52,854 nt of DNA from an uncultured Caulobacterales bacterium (GTDB taxonomy: Bacteria > Pseudomonadota > Alphaproteobacteria > Caulobacterales > Caulobacteraceae). The translations under genes were made by a program, and so were the position numbers. Shown here piece after piece: positions 25,931-35,309 of the stretch. The stretch spans positions 64,001 to 116,854 of the forward strand of contig CAIOYC010000027.1 in NCBI GenBank assembly GCA_903862425.1, read 5' to 3'. Position 1 is the first letter of the stretch. The number at the start of each line of letters is the position of its first letter. The notes beneath the pieces are model-generated. The model made no database searches. It saw only the letters and a list, made by a program, of their open reading frames with translations, and was not told the origin of the DNA.

Positions 25931-26914
25931 TCAGGCGGTCAGCGCCAGGAGGGCGAAGGAGGCTAGCCAGTGCTCGCCCATATAATCGCCGGCCACGTGT
26001 GGCAGGCTGGCGCTCAGGTGGGTGGCCGCCGCCTCATGCATGAGGCCCGCCTGTGGGTGGTCCTTGGCCAGCAGGCGCCAGCACCAAGCGCGGGACAGGT
26101 TCAACCCGTCGAGGTGGGCGATCTTGCCGTCGCTGCGATCCGAGACGCGGGCGGGGGCGAACAGGGCCGGTGGGTAATGTTCGCTCAGGCGCGGCAGGAA
26201 GGCTTCGAACCACGTAGCGAATGCGGCGGGCGGCAGGGCGCGGCGCATGCAGACCGCCTCCATCAGGGTGGGGGACAGGAAGTCGTCCTGCGATGGCTCC
26301 CAGGCCACGGCCCCCTGGTCCGCGCCGTACCAGGCCTGCGCCTTGGCCTTCAGCGCTTCGGCGAGGTCGGGATCGGCGGCCTCCGCATAGTCCAGCGCCA
26401 GGGTGGCGGCGAAGGCGGTGGAGGAGTGCACGCCCGTGCGGATCGGATAGTCGGCCTTGGGCAGAAAGGTCTTGAACCGGGCGGCGAAGGCCTGGGCTAG
26501 AGGCCGCAACGCCTGCGCCCACCGGGGCTCGGGCAGAAGATCAAGCTCGTTCTGCAGCTTCAGGATCCAACCCCAGCCATAGGGCCGCTCGAACCCAACG
26601 GACAAAGGCCGGTCGAGATAGGCCAGCTCTCCCGACACCTTTTCGGAAGTCAGCATGTCGTCGAACAAGGTGCGGATGTTCGCCGCCTCCGCCCCGTCCG
26701 AATAAAGCCGCAGCACCCGCGCCAGGGTCCAGTAGCCATGCACGCACGAGTGCCAATCGAAGGAGCCGTAGAAGATCGGATGCAGCGCCTTCACGCCCAC
26801 CGCGTCGGCGTCGGAAGCCAGGACGTGGTCGAGCTTGTTGGGATATTCGCGCCGGACGTGCCCTTGGGCGATGGCGGCGAAGCTTGCGGCTAGGTCGGCG
26901 GTGAGTTCGGTCAT
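25931..26914 (-). CDS. DUF2891 family protein
   Basis: A 327-residue soluble, helix-rich protein. Conserved aromatic/His motifs GSFDWHSCVHGYWTLAR, FERPYGWGWILKLQNEL, RTGVHSSTAFA and FLSPTLMEAVCM mark DUF2891. The tryptophan-rich helical repeat resembles the (alpha/alpha)6 toroid of some carbohydrate-active enzymes, but no function is established. It has no signal peptide. The start overlaps the DUF979 stop by 4 bases, so it is translationally coupled to the two membrane proteins and is likely their cytoplasmic partner. Confidence 0.88.
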   Translation of the reverse strand: MTELTADLAASFAAIAQGHVRREYPNKLDHVLASDADAVGVKALHPIFYGSFDWHSCVHGYWTLARVLRLYSDGAEAANIRTLFDDMLTSEKVSGELAYLDRPLSVGFERPYGWGWILKLQNELDLLPEPRWAQALRPLAQAFAARFKTFLPKADYPIRTGVHSSTAFAATLALDYAEAADPDLAEALKAKAQAWYGADQGAVAWEPSQDDFLSPTLMEAVCMRRALPPAAFATWFEAFLPRLSEHYPPALFAPARVSDRSDGKIAHLDGLNLSRAWCWRLLAKDHPQAGLMHEAAATHLSASLPHVAGDYMGEHWLASFALLALTA

Positions 26915-27864
26915 TTATGGAAAGCCAAGAGATAAAGGAGGGCGGTGTTGACGATCAGCATCGCCACCGCCGTGGGCGCCTGAACCCGGATCACCGCATA
27001 GCGTGGCAAGCCGAGCAGGGCGGGCGGCACGAGGTTGAAATTGGCCGCCATGGGTGTGACCAGCGTACCGCAGAAGCCCGACAGCATGCCGATGGCCCCC
27101 ACGACCGCCGGGTCGGCGCCGAACTTGTGCACCAGCAGCGGCAGGCCGATCCCCGCCGTCATCACCGGAAAAGCGGCGAAGGCGTTGCCCATGACGATGG
27201 TGAAGCTGGCCATGCCTATGGTGTAGGCGCAGGCGGCGGCGAAGGGCGTGCCGAGCGGCAGGTACTGGCTGGCGAGGTCGCCAACCATCCTGCCGATCCC
27301 CGCGCCGGCGAACACCACACCGAGCGCCGCCAGCATCTGAGGCAGGAGCGCCGCCCAGCCGATGGTCTCCACCAGCCGCCGCGCTTCAACCACCGGCTCC
27401 ACCGGGCGGGCCCGCAGCAGGGGCACGGCCACGGCGAGGGCGAGGATCACGCCAAAGGCCAGGGAGACAAAGGTGACCTGCTTGAGGTCCACCAACGAAT
27501 GGCCGCCGATCATCACGCCCTTGAGGACCAGGGAGCCGAGCAGGGCGACGGCAGGGATCATCAGGGCGGGCAGGAATAGCCAGCCGCCTATCTTCCGCGC
27601 CTCCGTCTCGCGCATCGCTTCGCCGGTGGTGTCGGGCGCCCCGCGACCGAGGCCGCCGAATCCGGCGATGAGCGCCAGGGTCACGGCGATGCAGCCATTG
27701 GCGATGTCTCCCAGCCATTTGCCGGCCAGGAAGCTCACCGCGAACAGGGCCCAGAACAGGGCGCTGGTGAAGCGGCGCGGATTGGTGCGATCGCGCACCG
27801 TCAGCGCCGCCACAGCGGCGAACAGCAGGCCCAGCAGCAGGAAGATGAAGTCGAGGCCGATCAC
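26911..27864 (-). CDS. DUF979 family membrane protein (probable permease subunit)
   Basis: A 317-residue integral membrane protein with about nine to ten hydrophobic helices. It begins LDFIFLLLGLLFAAVAALTVRDRTNPRRF, with later blocks VMGNAFAAFPVMTAGIGLPLLVHKFGADP and GMLSGFCGTLVTPMAANFNLVP, which are the DUF979 hallmarks. It pairs with the DUF969 gene by a 4-base overlap. The pair resembles two halves of a secondary transporter of the ion-transporter superfamily type. I recall similar pairs beside pyrrolidone-carboxylate peptidase genes in streptococci, which hints at pyroglutamate or peptide-derived substrates. Confidence 0.88.
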   Translation of the reverse strand: MIGLDFIFLLLGLLFAAVAALTVRDRTNPRRFTSALFWALFAVSFLAGKWLGDIANGCIAVTLALIAGFGGLGRGAPDTTGEAMRETEARKIGGWLFLPALMIPAVALLGSLVLKGVMIGGHSLVDLKQVTFVSLAFGVILALAVAVPLLRARPVEPVVEARRLVETIGWAALLPQMLAALGVVFAGAGIGRMVGDLASQYLPLGTPFAAACAYTIGMASFTIVMGNAFAAFPVMTAGIGLPLLVHKFGADPAVVGAIGMLSGFCGTLVTPMAANFNLVPPALLGLPRYAVIRVQAPTAVAMLIVNTALLYLLAFHK

Positions 27865-28547
27865 GTTTCAGCCTCGGCAGCGGGTTCGCGCGCCGCGCGG
27901 TTGATGCGTCGGTCGAGCCACAGCAGGCGTGCGCCGTGAACCAGCAGCGCTGCGACGGCGGTAGGGATAGCCCACATGGACAGGCGCAGCGGCGGGACCA
28001 GATAACCGACGCTGTCTAAAAAGCCCTTGATCAGCACGATGGATGACATGGCGATGAAGATGTCCTCGCCGAAAAAGGCGCCGATATTGTCCGCCGCCGC
28101 GGCGTGAGCGCGGACCAGGGCGCGGGTCTTGTCCGTGGTTCCCGGCGCCTGGCCTTCGGCGGCGGCTTCCGCCATAGGGGCGATCAGCGGGCGCACCATT
28201 TGGGCCGGACCGCCCGCCGCGATGAGGCCGACGGCGGCGGTGAGTTGGCGATAGACCAGATAGACCAGCAGGAGCCTCCCGGCCGTGGCCTGCTGCATCC
28301 GTCCCACCAGTCGCCGCGCCTCGGCCTGCAGTCCGTAGCGCTCAAGCAGGCCGATCACGGGCAGCACCAGCCAGACGGAGGCCACCAGCCGGTTGTCGTT
28401 GAAGGCCTTGCCGAAGGCCGCCAGGGTGTAGATGGGATCGTGCCAGGCCAGCATCCCCGCCGTGCCCGCCGCCGCCACGACCAGCAGCGGGTTCAGCCGT
28501 ACGGCGAACCCGACGACCAGGACCGCGATCCCCAACAGCGGCCACAT
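27861..28547 (-). CDS. DUF969 family membrane protein (probable permease subunit)
   Basis: A 228-residue membrane protein with about five to six helices. DUF969 hallmarks are the NDNRLVASVWLVLPVIGLLERYGL block, RQLTAAVGLIAAGGPAQMVRPLIAPMAEAAAE, and AAADNIGAFFGEDIFIAMSSIVLIKGFL. The ATG at 28545-28547 has GGAGGGG upstream. It is the first gene of the DUF969-DUF979-DUF2891 operon. The polar motifs NIGAFFGEDIF and the Gly-Gly-Pro segment are the likely substrate or ion path, by inference only. Confidence 0.88.
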   Translation of the reverse strand: MWPLLGIAVLVVGFAVRLNPLLVVAAAGTAGMLAWHDPIYTLAAFGKAFNDNRLVASVWLVLPVIGLLERYGLQAEARRLVGRMQQATAGRLLLVYLVYRQLTAAVGLIAAGGPAQMVRPLIAPMAEAAAEGQAPGTTDKTRALVRAHAAAADNIGAFFGEDIFIAMSSIVLIKGFLDSVGYLVPPLRLSMWAIPTAVAALLVHGARLLWLDRRINRAAREPAAEAET

Positions 28548-28597
28548 GCCAGCCCCTCCGACCCGAACCTACTCTAGGGGCAGTATGGCGTGCGCCG

Positions 28598-30067
28598 CTA
28601 GCCCGCCGCCTTCAGCATCAGGCGGGCGTAGAAATCGGCCATGCGCTTAAGGTCCTCGATCTTCAGGTGCTCGTTCACGCCGTGGATCATCTCGATGTCC
28701 TTCAACCCGAACAGGATCGGCTGGAAGCGATAGATATCCGGCGTCAACCCGCTCATGTTGCGCACGTCGGTGGCGGAGGTGTCGAGGGCGGGCGCCACGG
28801 GCACGCCGGGGAACATGGCCGCCGTCACCCCGGCCACGTCCTGCCAGGCCTGCGAGGTGGTGGAGGACACCGGCGAAGGTTCGCGCGGCTCCCCTGACCA
28901 GCTCAGCTCCACCGGGAGGTTGCCCACCGCCGCCCTGGCCCGCGCCATCACGTCGGCGGAGGTCTGGCCCGGCGCGATGCGGTAGTTGATCTCGGCCGTC
29001 GCCAGGCTCGGCAGCACATTGTCCTTGGGCGAGCCGGACAGCATGGTCGGGGCGATCGTGGTGTGCAGCATGGACTTGCCCACCGGCGTGGCGCCCATGG
29101 TCCTGGTCAAGACCCCGCCGAACAGCCAGGAGTTGGCCACCGCCATGCGGGTGACGAAACTGGCGCGCGGCGCCATCACCCGCACCATCTCAGCCGCCGG
29201 ACCGGAAAACATCAGGGGGAAGGGGTGGTCGGCTATGGCCGACACGGCGCGCGCCACCGTGGTCGCCGCCGTGTCGTCCGGCGGTGCGGAAGAATGGCCG
29301 CCGACGCCGCGCGCCGTCACCTTCAGAGTGGCGTAGCCCTTTTCCGAGATGCCGATCAGCGCAGCAGGTTTGTGGGTGAGGGGGAAGTCGGACACCACGG
29401 CCGAACCCTCATCGAGGGCGAACAGGGCATGCACGCCCCGCGCCTTCAGCGCCTCGGCGGCGGCCTTGGCGCCGGAGCCGCGAACCTCCTCGTCCTGGCC
29501 GGAGACGATGTAGATCGTCCGCTTCGGCCTGAAGCCCTGCGCCGCCAGGGCCTCGCCCGCCTCCATCAGCGAGACCAGCGAGCCTTTGTCGTCGATGGAG
29601 CCGCGGCCCCAGACGGCGCCGTCCTTGATCTCGCCGCCGAAGGGGTCGGCGGTCCACAGACTTCGGCTTTCGTCGGCTACCGGCACTACGTCCTGGTGGG
29701 CCATCAGGATAATAGGCGCCAGCGACGGGTCCGAGCCGGTCCAGGTCCAGATCAGAGCCCCCGGCCCCACCGTCTCGCGCGGCGCGGCGGCGGCGAAATG
29801 GGGATAGGTGGCGGCTAGCCAGTCGCGCTGGGCGGCGAGCGCCTTGGGATCGTCCTCAGCCGGGTTCTCATGGCTGACGGTCTGGAACTTCACCGCCGCC
29901 GACAGGTGCTGGGCGGCGAGGTTGGCGTCGATGGCGGGCGCTGCGGGGACGGCGGAGGCCACAGCCTCGGTTGGCGGCTTCAACATCAGGGTCCGCGCCA
30001 CGACCACGACGGCCAGCACGATCACGGCCGCCAGTACGGCCAGTCCCAGATTGCGAAACAGTTTCAT
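28598..30067 (-). CDS. membrane-anchored M20 family peptidase
   Basis: A 489-residue di-zinc peptidase with an N-terminal signal anchor (residues 6-25). The domain shows LMAHQDVVPV (zinc ligand His124, catalytic Asp126), GRGSIDDKGSL (bridging Asp) and VSGQDEEVRGSG (catalytic and ligand Glu pair). The lid domain contains GVGGHSSAPPDDTAA, and the last zinc-ligand histidine lies in MIHGVNEHLKIED. This is the CPS1/PM20D1-like branch, which hydrolyses peptides or N-acyl amino acids. It sits 50 bases upstream of the DUF969 gene on the same strand, so its products may feed the transporter (inference). Confidence 0.92.
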   Translation of the reverse strand: MKLFRNLGLAVLAAVIVLAVVVVARTLMLKPPTEAVASAVPAAPAIDANLAAQHLSAAVKFQTVSHENPAEDDPKALAAQRDWLAATYPHFAAAAPRETVGPGALIWTWTGSDPSLAPIILMAHQDVVPVADESRSLWTADPFGGEIKDGAVWGRGSIDDKGSLVSLMEAGEALAAQGFRPKRTIYIVSGQDEEVRGSGAKAAAEALKARGVHALFALDEGSAVVSDFPLTHKPAALIGISEKGYATLKVTARGVGGHSSAPPDDTAATTVARAVSAIADHPFPLMFSGPAAEMVRVMAPRASFVTRMAVANSWLFGGVLTRTMGATPVGKSMLHTTIAPTMLSGSPKDNVLPSLATAEINYRIAPGQTSADVMARARAAVGNLPVELSWSGEPREPSPVSSTTSQAWQDVAGVTAAMFPGVPVAPALDTSATDVRNMSGLTPDIYRFQPILFGLKDIEMIHGVNEHLKIEDLKRMADFYARLMLKAAG

Positions 30068-30250
30068 CCGCCCCTCCCACTCGTTTTGCCAAAGCTTAGG
30101 GCGGGCCGCGACGGCTCACAACGCTGAGACTTTTCCTCGCACGTTTTGCCTCACGAAACCCATGGCGCCCAAGACCTCTGGAAAGGGCGGCGGCTGACGT
30201 TCCATAACCCCGCATGCGACCAGGGCGTCGGACGTGCTATCTGTCGCCGC

Positions 30251-30994
30251 GTGAATCTGTTTCGTTCCGCTCCCAAGCCTGACAGCGTGATCGAGGTCGC
30301 CGGCCGTCCCGTGCGGCTGCGGGTCAATGCGCGGGCGCGGCGGATCAGCCTGCGTGTGGACGCCAAGGCGCGCGAGGTTGTGGCGACGGCGCCTTCCGCC
30401 CGGCGCCTGGGTGAGGCCGTCAGCTTCGCCCACAGTCGCGCCCACTGGATCGCGGAGCGGCTGGCCGTCCTGCCCGAGGTGGTGGCGCTTCGGCCGGGGC
30501 TCATGCTGGAAGTCGGCGGCGAGCCCTGTCGGCTGGAACGGGCCGCCATGCGCATCACCCCGCGCCTGATCCCGGCCACGGCGGACGAGCCCATGCGCCT
30601 GGTGGCCTCCGGCGACGGCGACAGCTTCGGTCGAGCCGCCGTGCGGGCCTTGCGGGCCGAGGCGACGCGGCGGCTAACCGCCTATACCGAACGCTATGTG
30701 GGCCGCCTGAACCAGCCCATGCCGACCCTGGCCATCACCGACGCCAAAGGCCGGTGGGGCTCATGCCGCAAGGCCAGCCTAGGACGGCCCGCCGCGATCC
30801 GCTATTCCTGGCGCCTGATCCTGGCCCCGCCGAGCGTACTCGACTATGTGGCCGCGCACGAGGCGGCGCACCTGATCGAGGCCAACCACGGGCCGGGTTT
30901 CTGGGCGCTTGTCCATGACCTCTATGGCGACCACCGCACGGCGCGGCGTTGGCTGCGGACCCATGGCGGCGCGATCCTGGCCATCACCGCTTAA
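30251..30994 (+). CDS. YgjP/SprT-like M48 family metallopeptidase
   Basis: A 247-residue cytoplasmic protein of the YgjP (DUF45) type. An N-terminal beta domain (RPVRLRVNARARRISLRVD) is followed by the zincin core. This core has RWGSCRKA near 168, then HEAAHLIEANHGPGFW, with zinc ligands His203 and His207 and a third ligand His213. The start is the GTG at 30251 (VNLFRSAPKPDSVIEV), because upstream codons look non-coding in style. The biological substrate of this family is not known. It is divergent from the M20 peptidase gene, with 183 bases between them in which I see no gene. Confidence 0.88.
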   Translation: MNLFRSAPKPDSVIEVAGRPVRLRVNARARRISLRVDAKAREVVATAPSARRLGEAVSFAHSRAHWIAERLAVLPEVVALRPGLMLEVGGEPCRLERAAMRITPRLIPATADEPMRLVASGDGDSFGRAAVRALRAEATRRLTAYTERYVGRLNQPMPTLAITDAKGRWGSCRKASLGRPAAIRYSWRLILAPPSVLDYVAAHEAAHLIEANHGPGFWALVHDLYGDHRTARRWLRTHGGAILAITA

Positions 30995-31090
30995 CGGGCC
31001 CGGCTTTGTAGCGAATCTCCCGTTTGTAGCGGCCGGACCAGGCTGAATCTGGCGTTTATCGCGCTCACATTATAGCCGCCCTTATCCGCG

Positions 31091-33142
31091 TCAGAACGGC
31101 TGCGGCGCGGGCGGCCTTTGCGGTTGGGGAGCGAATGGCGGCGACGCTGGAGCCGGCGGGGCATCCGGCGTTTCAGGCGTAGGCGGGGGGGTGTCGCCCG
31201 CCGGCGGGACCGTGGTGACCGCGTTCGAATTGAGCAGGTCGCCGATGGGATCGCCCATCACCACGCCCGGCTCCGCCTGCGGTCCGGCCGGGATGGCGCG
31301 AACCTGAAGGTGGGGCAGGGCCGACGCCATGAAGGCGCGCCAGATCTGCGCCGGAGCGCCGCCGCCGGTAACTTTGCGCATGGGCGTGTTGTTGTCCTTG
31401 CCGGTCCAGACGGCGGTCACGAAGCCGCCGGTATAGCCCATGAACCAGGCGTCCTTGTAATCCGAGGTCGTGCCAGTCTTGCCCGCCAGATCGTAGCCGG
31501 GAATGGCGGCTCGCGTACCGGTACCGGAGGTGATCACCGCCCTAAGCATCTGATTCATATAGGTTAGGGCGGGGTTTCCGATCACGTTCTGGCGCGCATC
31601 GGGGTGATGCTCGTACAGCACCTTGCCGTCCGCCGTGCGGATTCGCTCGATGCCGTAGGCGGTGGCCAGGTCGCCGCCGTTTGAGAACGGCGCATAGGCC
31701 TGGGCCATCTCCAGCGGGCTGACCTGGGTGGTGCCGAGCGCCATGGCCGGATCGGTGTTGATGGGCGACTTGATGCCCAGGCGATGAGCCACGTTGGAGA
31801 CGTTTTGGCGCCCCACTTCATCGGCGAGACGCGCGGCGACGGTGTTGATCGACTGGGCCAGGGCCTGCTGCAGCGTCATCGGGCCGAGGTATTTGTTCGT
31901 GTAGTTATGCGGCGACCAGCCATTGATGGTGACCGGCTCGTCGATCACCTGCACGTCCGGCGTCCGCCCGTTCTCCATGGCGGTGAGGTAGACGAAGGGC
32001 TTCCACGAGGAGCCCGCCTGCCGCTTGGCCTCCACGGCGCGGTTGAACTGACTGTCCCCATAATTGACGCCGCCGATCATGGCACGGACCCGCCCGACGC
32101 CGTCCATGGCGACGATGGCCGCCTGCTGCACGCCCGCGGCGGCTTCCTTCTCGGTGATGGTCTTGGCGGCGTTCTGAGCCAGGGAATCGAGCGGCAGGTC
32201 CAGCGTGGTCTCGACCACGAGGTCGGTTTCCGGCTGACCGACCAACTGGCGCACCTGGGTATCGACCCAGTCGACAAAATACTGGGCATAAGCGCTGGCC
32301 AGGGTCTTGGACACCTTGACCGGATGCTGGAAGGCATCTTCGCGCTGCTCGGGCGTAATGGCCTTGGTTTCCACCATCCGGTCGAGCACGATGGTCGCAC
32401 GGCGCGCGGCGCGGTCTTGGTCGGAGACGGGGCTGTAATGGGTGGGCGACTTCAACAGGCCCGCCAGTAGCGCCGCCTCGCCCACGGTGAGCTCCGACGC
32501 CGGCTTGTTGAAATAGCGCTGCGCCGCGGCCTCGATCCCATAGGCGCCCGCCCCGAAATAGACCCGGTTCATATAGAGGGCCAGAATCTGCTTCTTGTTG
32601 AACTTCCGCTCCAGCCAGAAGGCCAGCATCAGCTCTTGCGCCTTGCGGTGATAGGTCTGGTCCGGGGTCAGGAACAGGTTGCGGGCCAGCTGCTGGGTGA
32701 TGGTCGAACCACCCGCCAGCGGACCGTGCCGATGCAGCATGTTGCGGAAGAACGAGCGCACGATGCCGCCCGCGTCGAAACCCATGTGATGATAGAAATT
32801 GTGATCCTCGATCGCCACGAAGGCGGCGGGCACATATTCCGGCAGCTTGTCGATATCCACCGGCGGTGCGTACTGGCTGCCGCGCACGCCCAGCAGACTG
32901 CCCGATCGGTCCAGATAGGTGATCGAAGGCTGATGGCGGATATCGTAGAGCTTGGACGTATCCGGCAGGCCGCGCGAGAATATCACCACGAAGGCCACGG
33001 CGAAGATCGCCACCCACACGAACACCACCGCGGCCCAATAGAGCAGGGTGCCGAGCAGCGTCCGCCCATCGGGACCACGGCCGGGAAAGCGGAAGTTGAA
33101 GCCGCCGAAATTCCCGCCACCGGGTCTGGAGGGATTCGACAT
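31091..33142 (-). CDS. PBP1A-type bifunctional peptidoglycan synthase
   Basis: A 683-residue class A penicillin-binding protein. A glycine-rich cytoplasmic tail and one transmembrane helix (about 30-56) precede the GT51 glycosyltransferase: EDHNFYHHMGF (catalytic Glu112), GGSTITQQLARNLFL, RKAQELMLAFWLERKF and ILALYMNRVYFGAGAYGIEAAA. The transpeptidase has SSWK (Ser acylation site, about residue 370), the SIN triad and KTGTTSDYKDAW. The C-terminal 40 residues are extremely proline-rich and likely flexible in the periplasm. It polymerises and crosslinks cell-wall strands. It is divergent from the RsmB-type gene. Confidence 0.94.
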   Translation of the reverse strand: MSNPSRPGGGNFGGFNFRFPGRGPDGRTLLGTLLYWAAVVFVWVAIFAVAFVVIFSRGLPDTSKLYDIRHQPSITYLDRSGSLLGVRGSQYAPPVDIDKLPEYVPAAFVAIEDHNFYHHMGFDAGGIVRSFFRNMLHRHGPLAGGSTITQQLARNLFLTPDQTYHRKAQELMLAFWLERKFNKKQILALYMNRVYFGAGAYGIEAAAQRYFNKPASELTVGEAALLAGLLKSPTHYSPVSDQDRAARRATIVLDRMVETKAITPEQREDAFQHPVKVSKTLASAYAQYFVDWVDTQVRQLVGQPETDLVVETTLDLPLDSLAQNAAKTITEKEAAAGVQQAAIVAMDGVGRVRAMIGGVNYGDSQFNRAVEAKRQAGSSWKPFVYLTAMENGRTPDVQVIDEPVTINGWSPHNYTNKYLGPMTLQQALAQSINTVAARLADEVGRQNVSNVAHRLGIKSPINTDPAMALGTTQVSPLEMAQAYAPFSNGGDLATAYGIERIRTADGKVLYEHHPDARQNVIGNPALTYMNQMLRAVITSGTGTRAAIPGYDLAGKTGTTSDYKDAWFMGYTGGFVTAVWTGKDNNTPMRKVTGGGAPAQIWRAFMASALPHLQVRAIPAGPQAEPGVVMGDPIGDLLNSNAVTTVPPAGDTPPPTPETPDAPPAPASPPFAPQPQRPPAPQPF

Positions 33143-33303
33143 TGAGTGCAGCTCCGCGAGCGATCAGCCCGGCCGACAATCCGGTTCTGTAACGAGAATC
33201 TAGGCCGCTTTTAGCCCGCCGCTCACATTTGCGCGAGAGGGTGAACCAGCGGTGAATTATTGACCGCGCTTGCGATTGCCGGCGAGGGCGTGAATGAAGC
33301 CCC

Positions 33304-34644
33304 ATGCCGCAAAGCCGTCCGCCATCCGCGCCGCCTTCCAATACGCCCCGACGGCTGGATGCGCGCCCTGCCGCGCCTGCTGCGGGTTTGGAATCGCGCC
33401 GCGCCGCCATGGCCCTGATCGATGCGGCGCTGGAGCGGCGCAACGGCATGGAAGACGCCGAGGGCGGCCTGCTGGCCGGACTCGAGGGGCGCGACCGAGG
33501 CTTCGCCCGCGCTCTGGCCCTGGCCACCTTGCGCTGGCTCGGCCCCATCGACCGGGTTCTGGCCGTGCGGCTGCGCAAGGCGCCGCCGACCTCGGTGACC
33601 AAGCTCTTGCGACTGGGCGCGGCGCAGATGCTGGCCCTGGACACGCCGGCTCACGCCGCCGTCTCCACCACCCTCGCCCTGGCGGCGGAGGATCGCGACG
33701 CCCGGATGTTGGTCAAACTGATCAACGCTGTTCTGAGGGGTATCGACCGCGAGCGGCCCAGCCCCGGACCCGCCGATTTTGCACCTGATTGGCTGATGGC
33801 GCGCTGGCGCGCCAGCTATGGCGAGGCGGCGGAGGCGCTTGCCGCGCGCATCGCCGAGGAGCCGGCCACCGATCTCAGCCTTCGGGACCCTCACGGCGGC
33901 GATGCCTTGGCGGAGGCCGTGGAGGGTCTCGTCCTCCCTGGCCCGACCGTTCGCACGTCCAGACGCGGCGATCTGTCGATCTGGCCTGGCTTCGAGGCGG
34001 GCGACTGGTGGGTTCAGGATGCCGCCGCCGCCATCCCCGCCCGCCTGCTGAACGTCCAGCCCGGTGAGACGGCGCTCGACCTCTGCGCTGCGCCCGGCGG
34101 AAAGACCCTGCAGCTCGCTGCCGCTGGGGCCCGCGTAACGGCGCTGGACCGCTCCGCCACGCGATTGGTCCGGGTGCGCGAGAACCTGGCGCGCATCCGG
34201 CTTGAGGCCGAGCTGATAGCCGCCGATGCTGCAAGCTGGGCCGACCCGCGCATTTTCGATGCCGTCCTGCTCGACGCGCCCTGTTCTTCCACCGGCACCT
34301 TCCGTCGCCATCCGGACGTGCTGTGGACCTGCAAGCCCACCGACATCGCCGCACTCGCCGCGACTCAATCGAAACTGCTCGACGCGGCGGTCGGCAAGGT
34401 AAAACCGGGCGGCCGGCTGGTCTATTGCGTCTGCTCTCTGGAGCAGGAAGAGGGTGAGGGCCAGATCGCCGCCTTCCTTTCGCGCCATCCAGAAATGCGC
34501 CTCGACCCGATGACGCCCGGCGAAGGCGGCGCGCCGGAAGCCGCCCTGCGGAAGGACGGAACGCTCCGCATGCTTCCGAGCCAGACCCCACCGGCGGGCG
34601 GCCTCGACGGGTTTTTCATCGCGCGCTTCCGAAGGAACGGCTGA
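33304..34644 (+). CDS. RsmB-type RNA m5C methyltransferase
   Basis: A 446-residue SAM-dependent enzyme with an N-terminal NusB-like helical domain (about 30-150) and a Rossmann methyltransferase domain. Motifs are CAAPGGKT near 262 (SAM binding), LLDAPCSSTGTFRRHPD near 323 and YCVCSLEQEE near 375, with the two cysteines used in 5-methylcytosine formation. The family methylates C967 of 16S rRNA in E. coli; the exact target here is inferred. The first about 30 residues are proline- and arginine-rich, so the true start could be internal (for instance near MALIDAALERR). Confidence 0.9.
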   Translation: MPQSRPPSAPPSNTPRRLDARPAAPAAGLESRRAAMALIDAALERRNGMEDAEGGLLAGLEGRDRGFARALALATLRWLGPIDRVLAVRLRKAPPTSVTKLLRLGAAQMLALDTPAHAAVSTTLALAAEDRDARMLVKLINAVLRGIDRERPSPGPADFAPDWLMARWRASYGEAAEALAARIAEEPATDLSLRDPHGGDALAEAVEGLVLPGPTVRTSRRGDLSIWPGFEAGDWWVQDAAAAIPARLLNVQPGETALDLCAAPGGKTLQLAAAGARVTALDRSATRLVRVRENLARIRLEAELIAADAASWADPRIFDAVLLDAPCSSTGTFRRHPDVLWTCKPTDIAALAATQSKLLDAAVGKVKPGGRLVYCVCSLEQEEGEGQIAAFLSRHPEMRLDPMTPGEGGAPEAALRKDGTLRMLPSQTPPAGGLDGFFIARFRRNG

Positions 34645-34716
34645 TCCAGGCCGTTCAGCCAACGTTCAGATGCGACGGCCAATTCTGTCGCCATCACCGC
34701 GTCTTCCGAGGTTTGC

Positions 34717-35238
34717 ATGACCCGCCCATCCAACATCATCCGCAAGGGCGTGCTCGCCCTTTCGACCCTGACCATCGCCGGTTCGCTCGCCGCGTGCGCC
34801 GAAGACTACGGCCCGCGCCCCTACCGCTACAGCCCCTATGAGGCGGGTGTGGTGGCCCATGTGGATCGCGGCGTGATCGTTGGCGCGCGTCCCATCGAGT
34901 TCGGCCCCGGTGACACCGCTGGCGCGACCGTGGTCGGCGGCGTAGCGGGCGGACTGGTCGGTAACGCCGTGGCCGGTCGTCGCGACAGGGGCGCCGCCAC
35001 CGTCGTGGGCGCGCTGGGCGGCGCCTTGCTCGGCAACGCCATCGCCAACGATCAGCGCCACCCCGGCACGGCCTATACGATTCAGCTCGACCGTGGCGCG
35101 CGTGTCATCGAGATCCCGCAGGCCGACCCCCAGCCCATGCCCAACGGCACGCGGGTGAACGTGATCTATGAAGGCGGCCGCGCTCGCGTGGTCCCGGCGC
35201 GCGGCTATGCCCCGCCTCCGCCCCCGCCGCGTTACTGA
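34717..35238 (+). CDS. glycine-zipper outer-membrane lipoprotein (17 kDa antigen / SlyB-like)
   Basis: A 173-residue lipoprotein. The signal ends in a lipobox, SLAAC, with Cys27 as the acylation site. A glycine zipper (AGATVVGGVAGGLVGNAVAGRR ... ATVVGALGGALLGNAIAND) matches the Rick_17kDa_Anti/Gly-zipper_2TM domain. A small beta domain (YTIQLDRGARVIEIPQ ... GTRVNVIYEGGRARVVPA) follows, as in SlyB/PcP proteins. It ends with a polyproline stretch. It likely sits in the outer membrane and affects envelope integrity. No neighbour suggests a more exact role. Confidence 0.87.
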   Translation: MTRPSNIIRKGVLALSTLTIAGSLAACAEDYGPRPYRYSPYEAGVVAHVDRGVIVGARPIEFGPGDTAGATVVGGVAGGLVGNAVAGRRDRGAATVVGALGGALLGNAIANDQRHPGTAYTIQLDRGARVIEIPQADPQPMPNGTRVNVIYEGGRARVVPARGYAPPPPPPRY

Positions 35239-35309
35239 GGCGACGAGGTCTGAGTGCGCATGGCGTGCGCCGGCTTGATGCTTGGCCCAAGCTCGGCTAG
35301 CGCAGCGCC

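Noticed and set aside
31005-31031. A repeated TTTGTAGCG (31005 and 31023) downstream of the YgjP-type gene.
   Set aside because: Only two short copies 18 bases apart; likely chance or local duplication with no dyad or conserved context.
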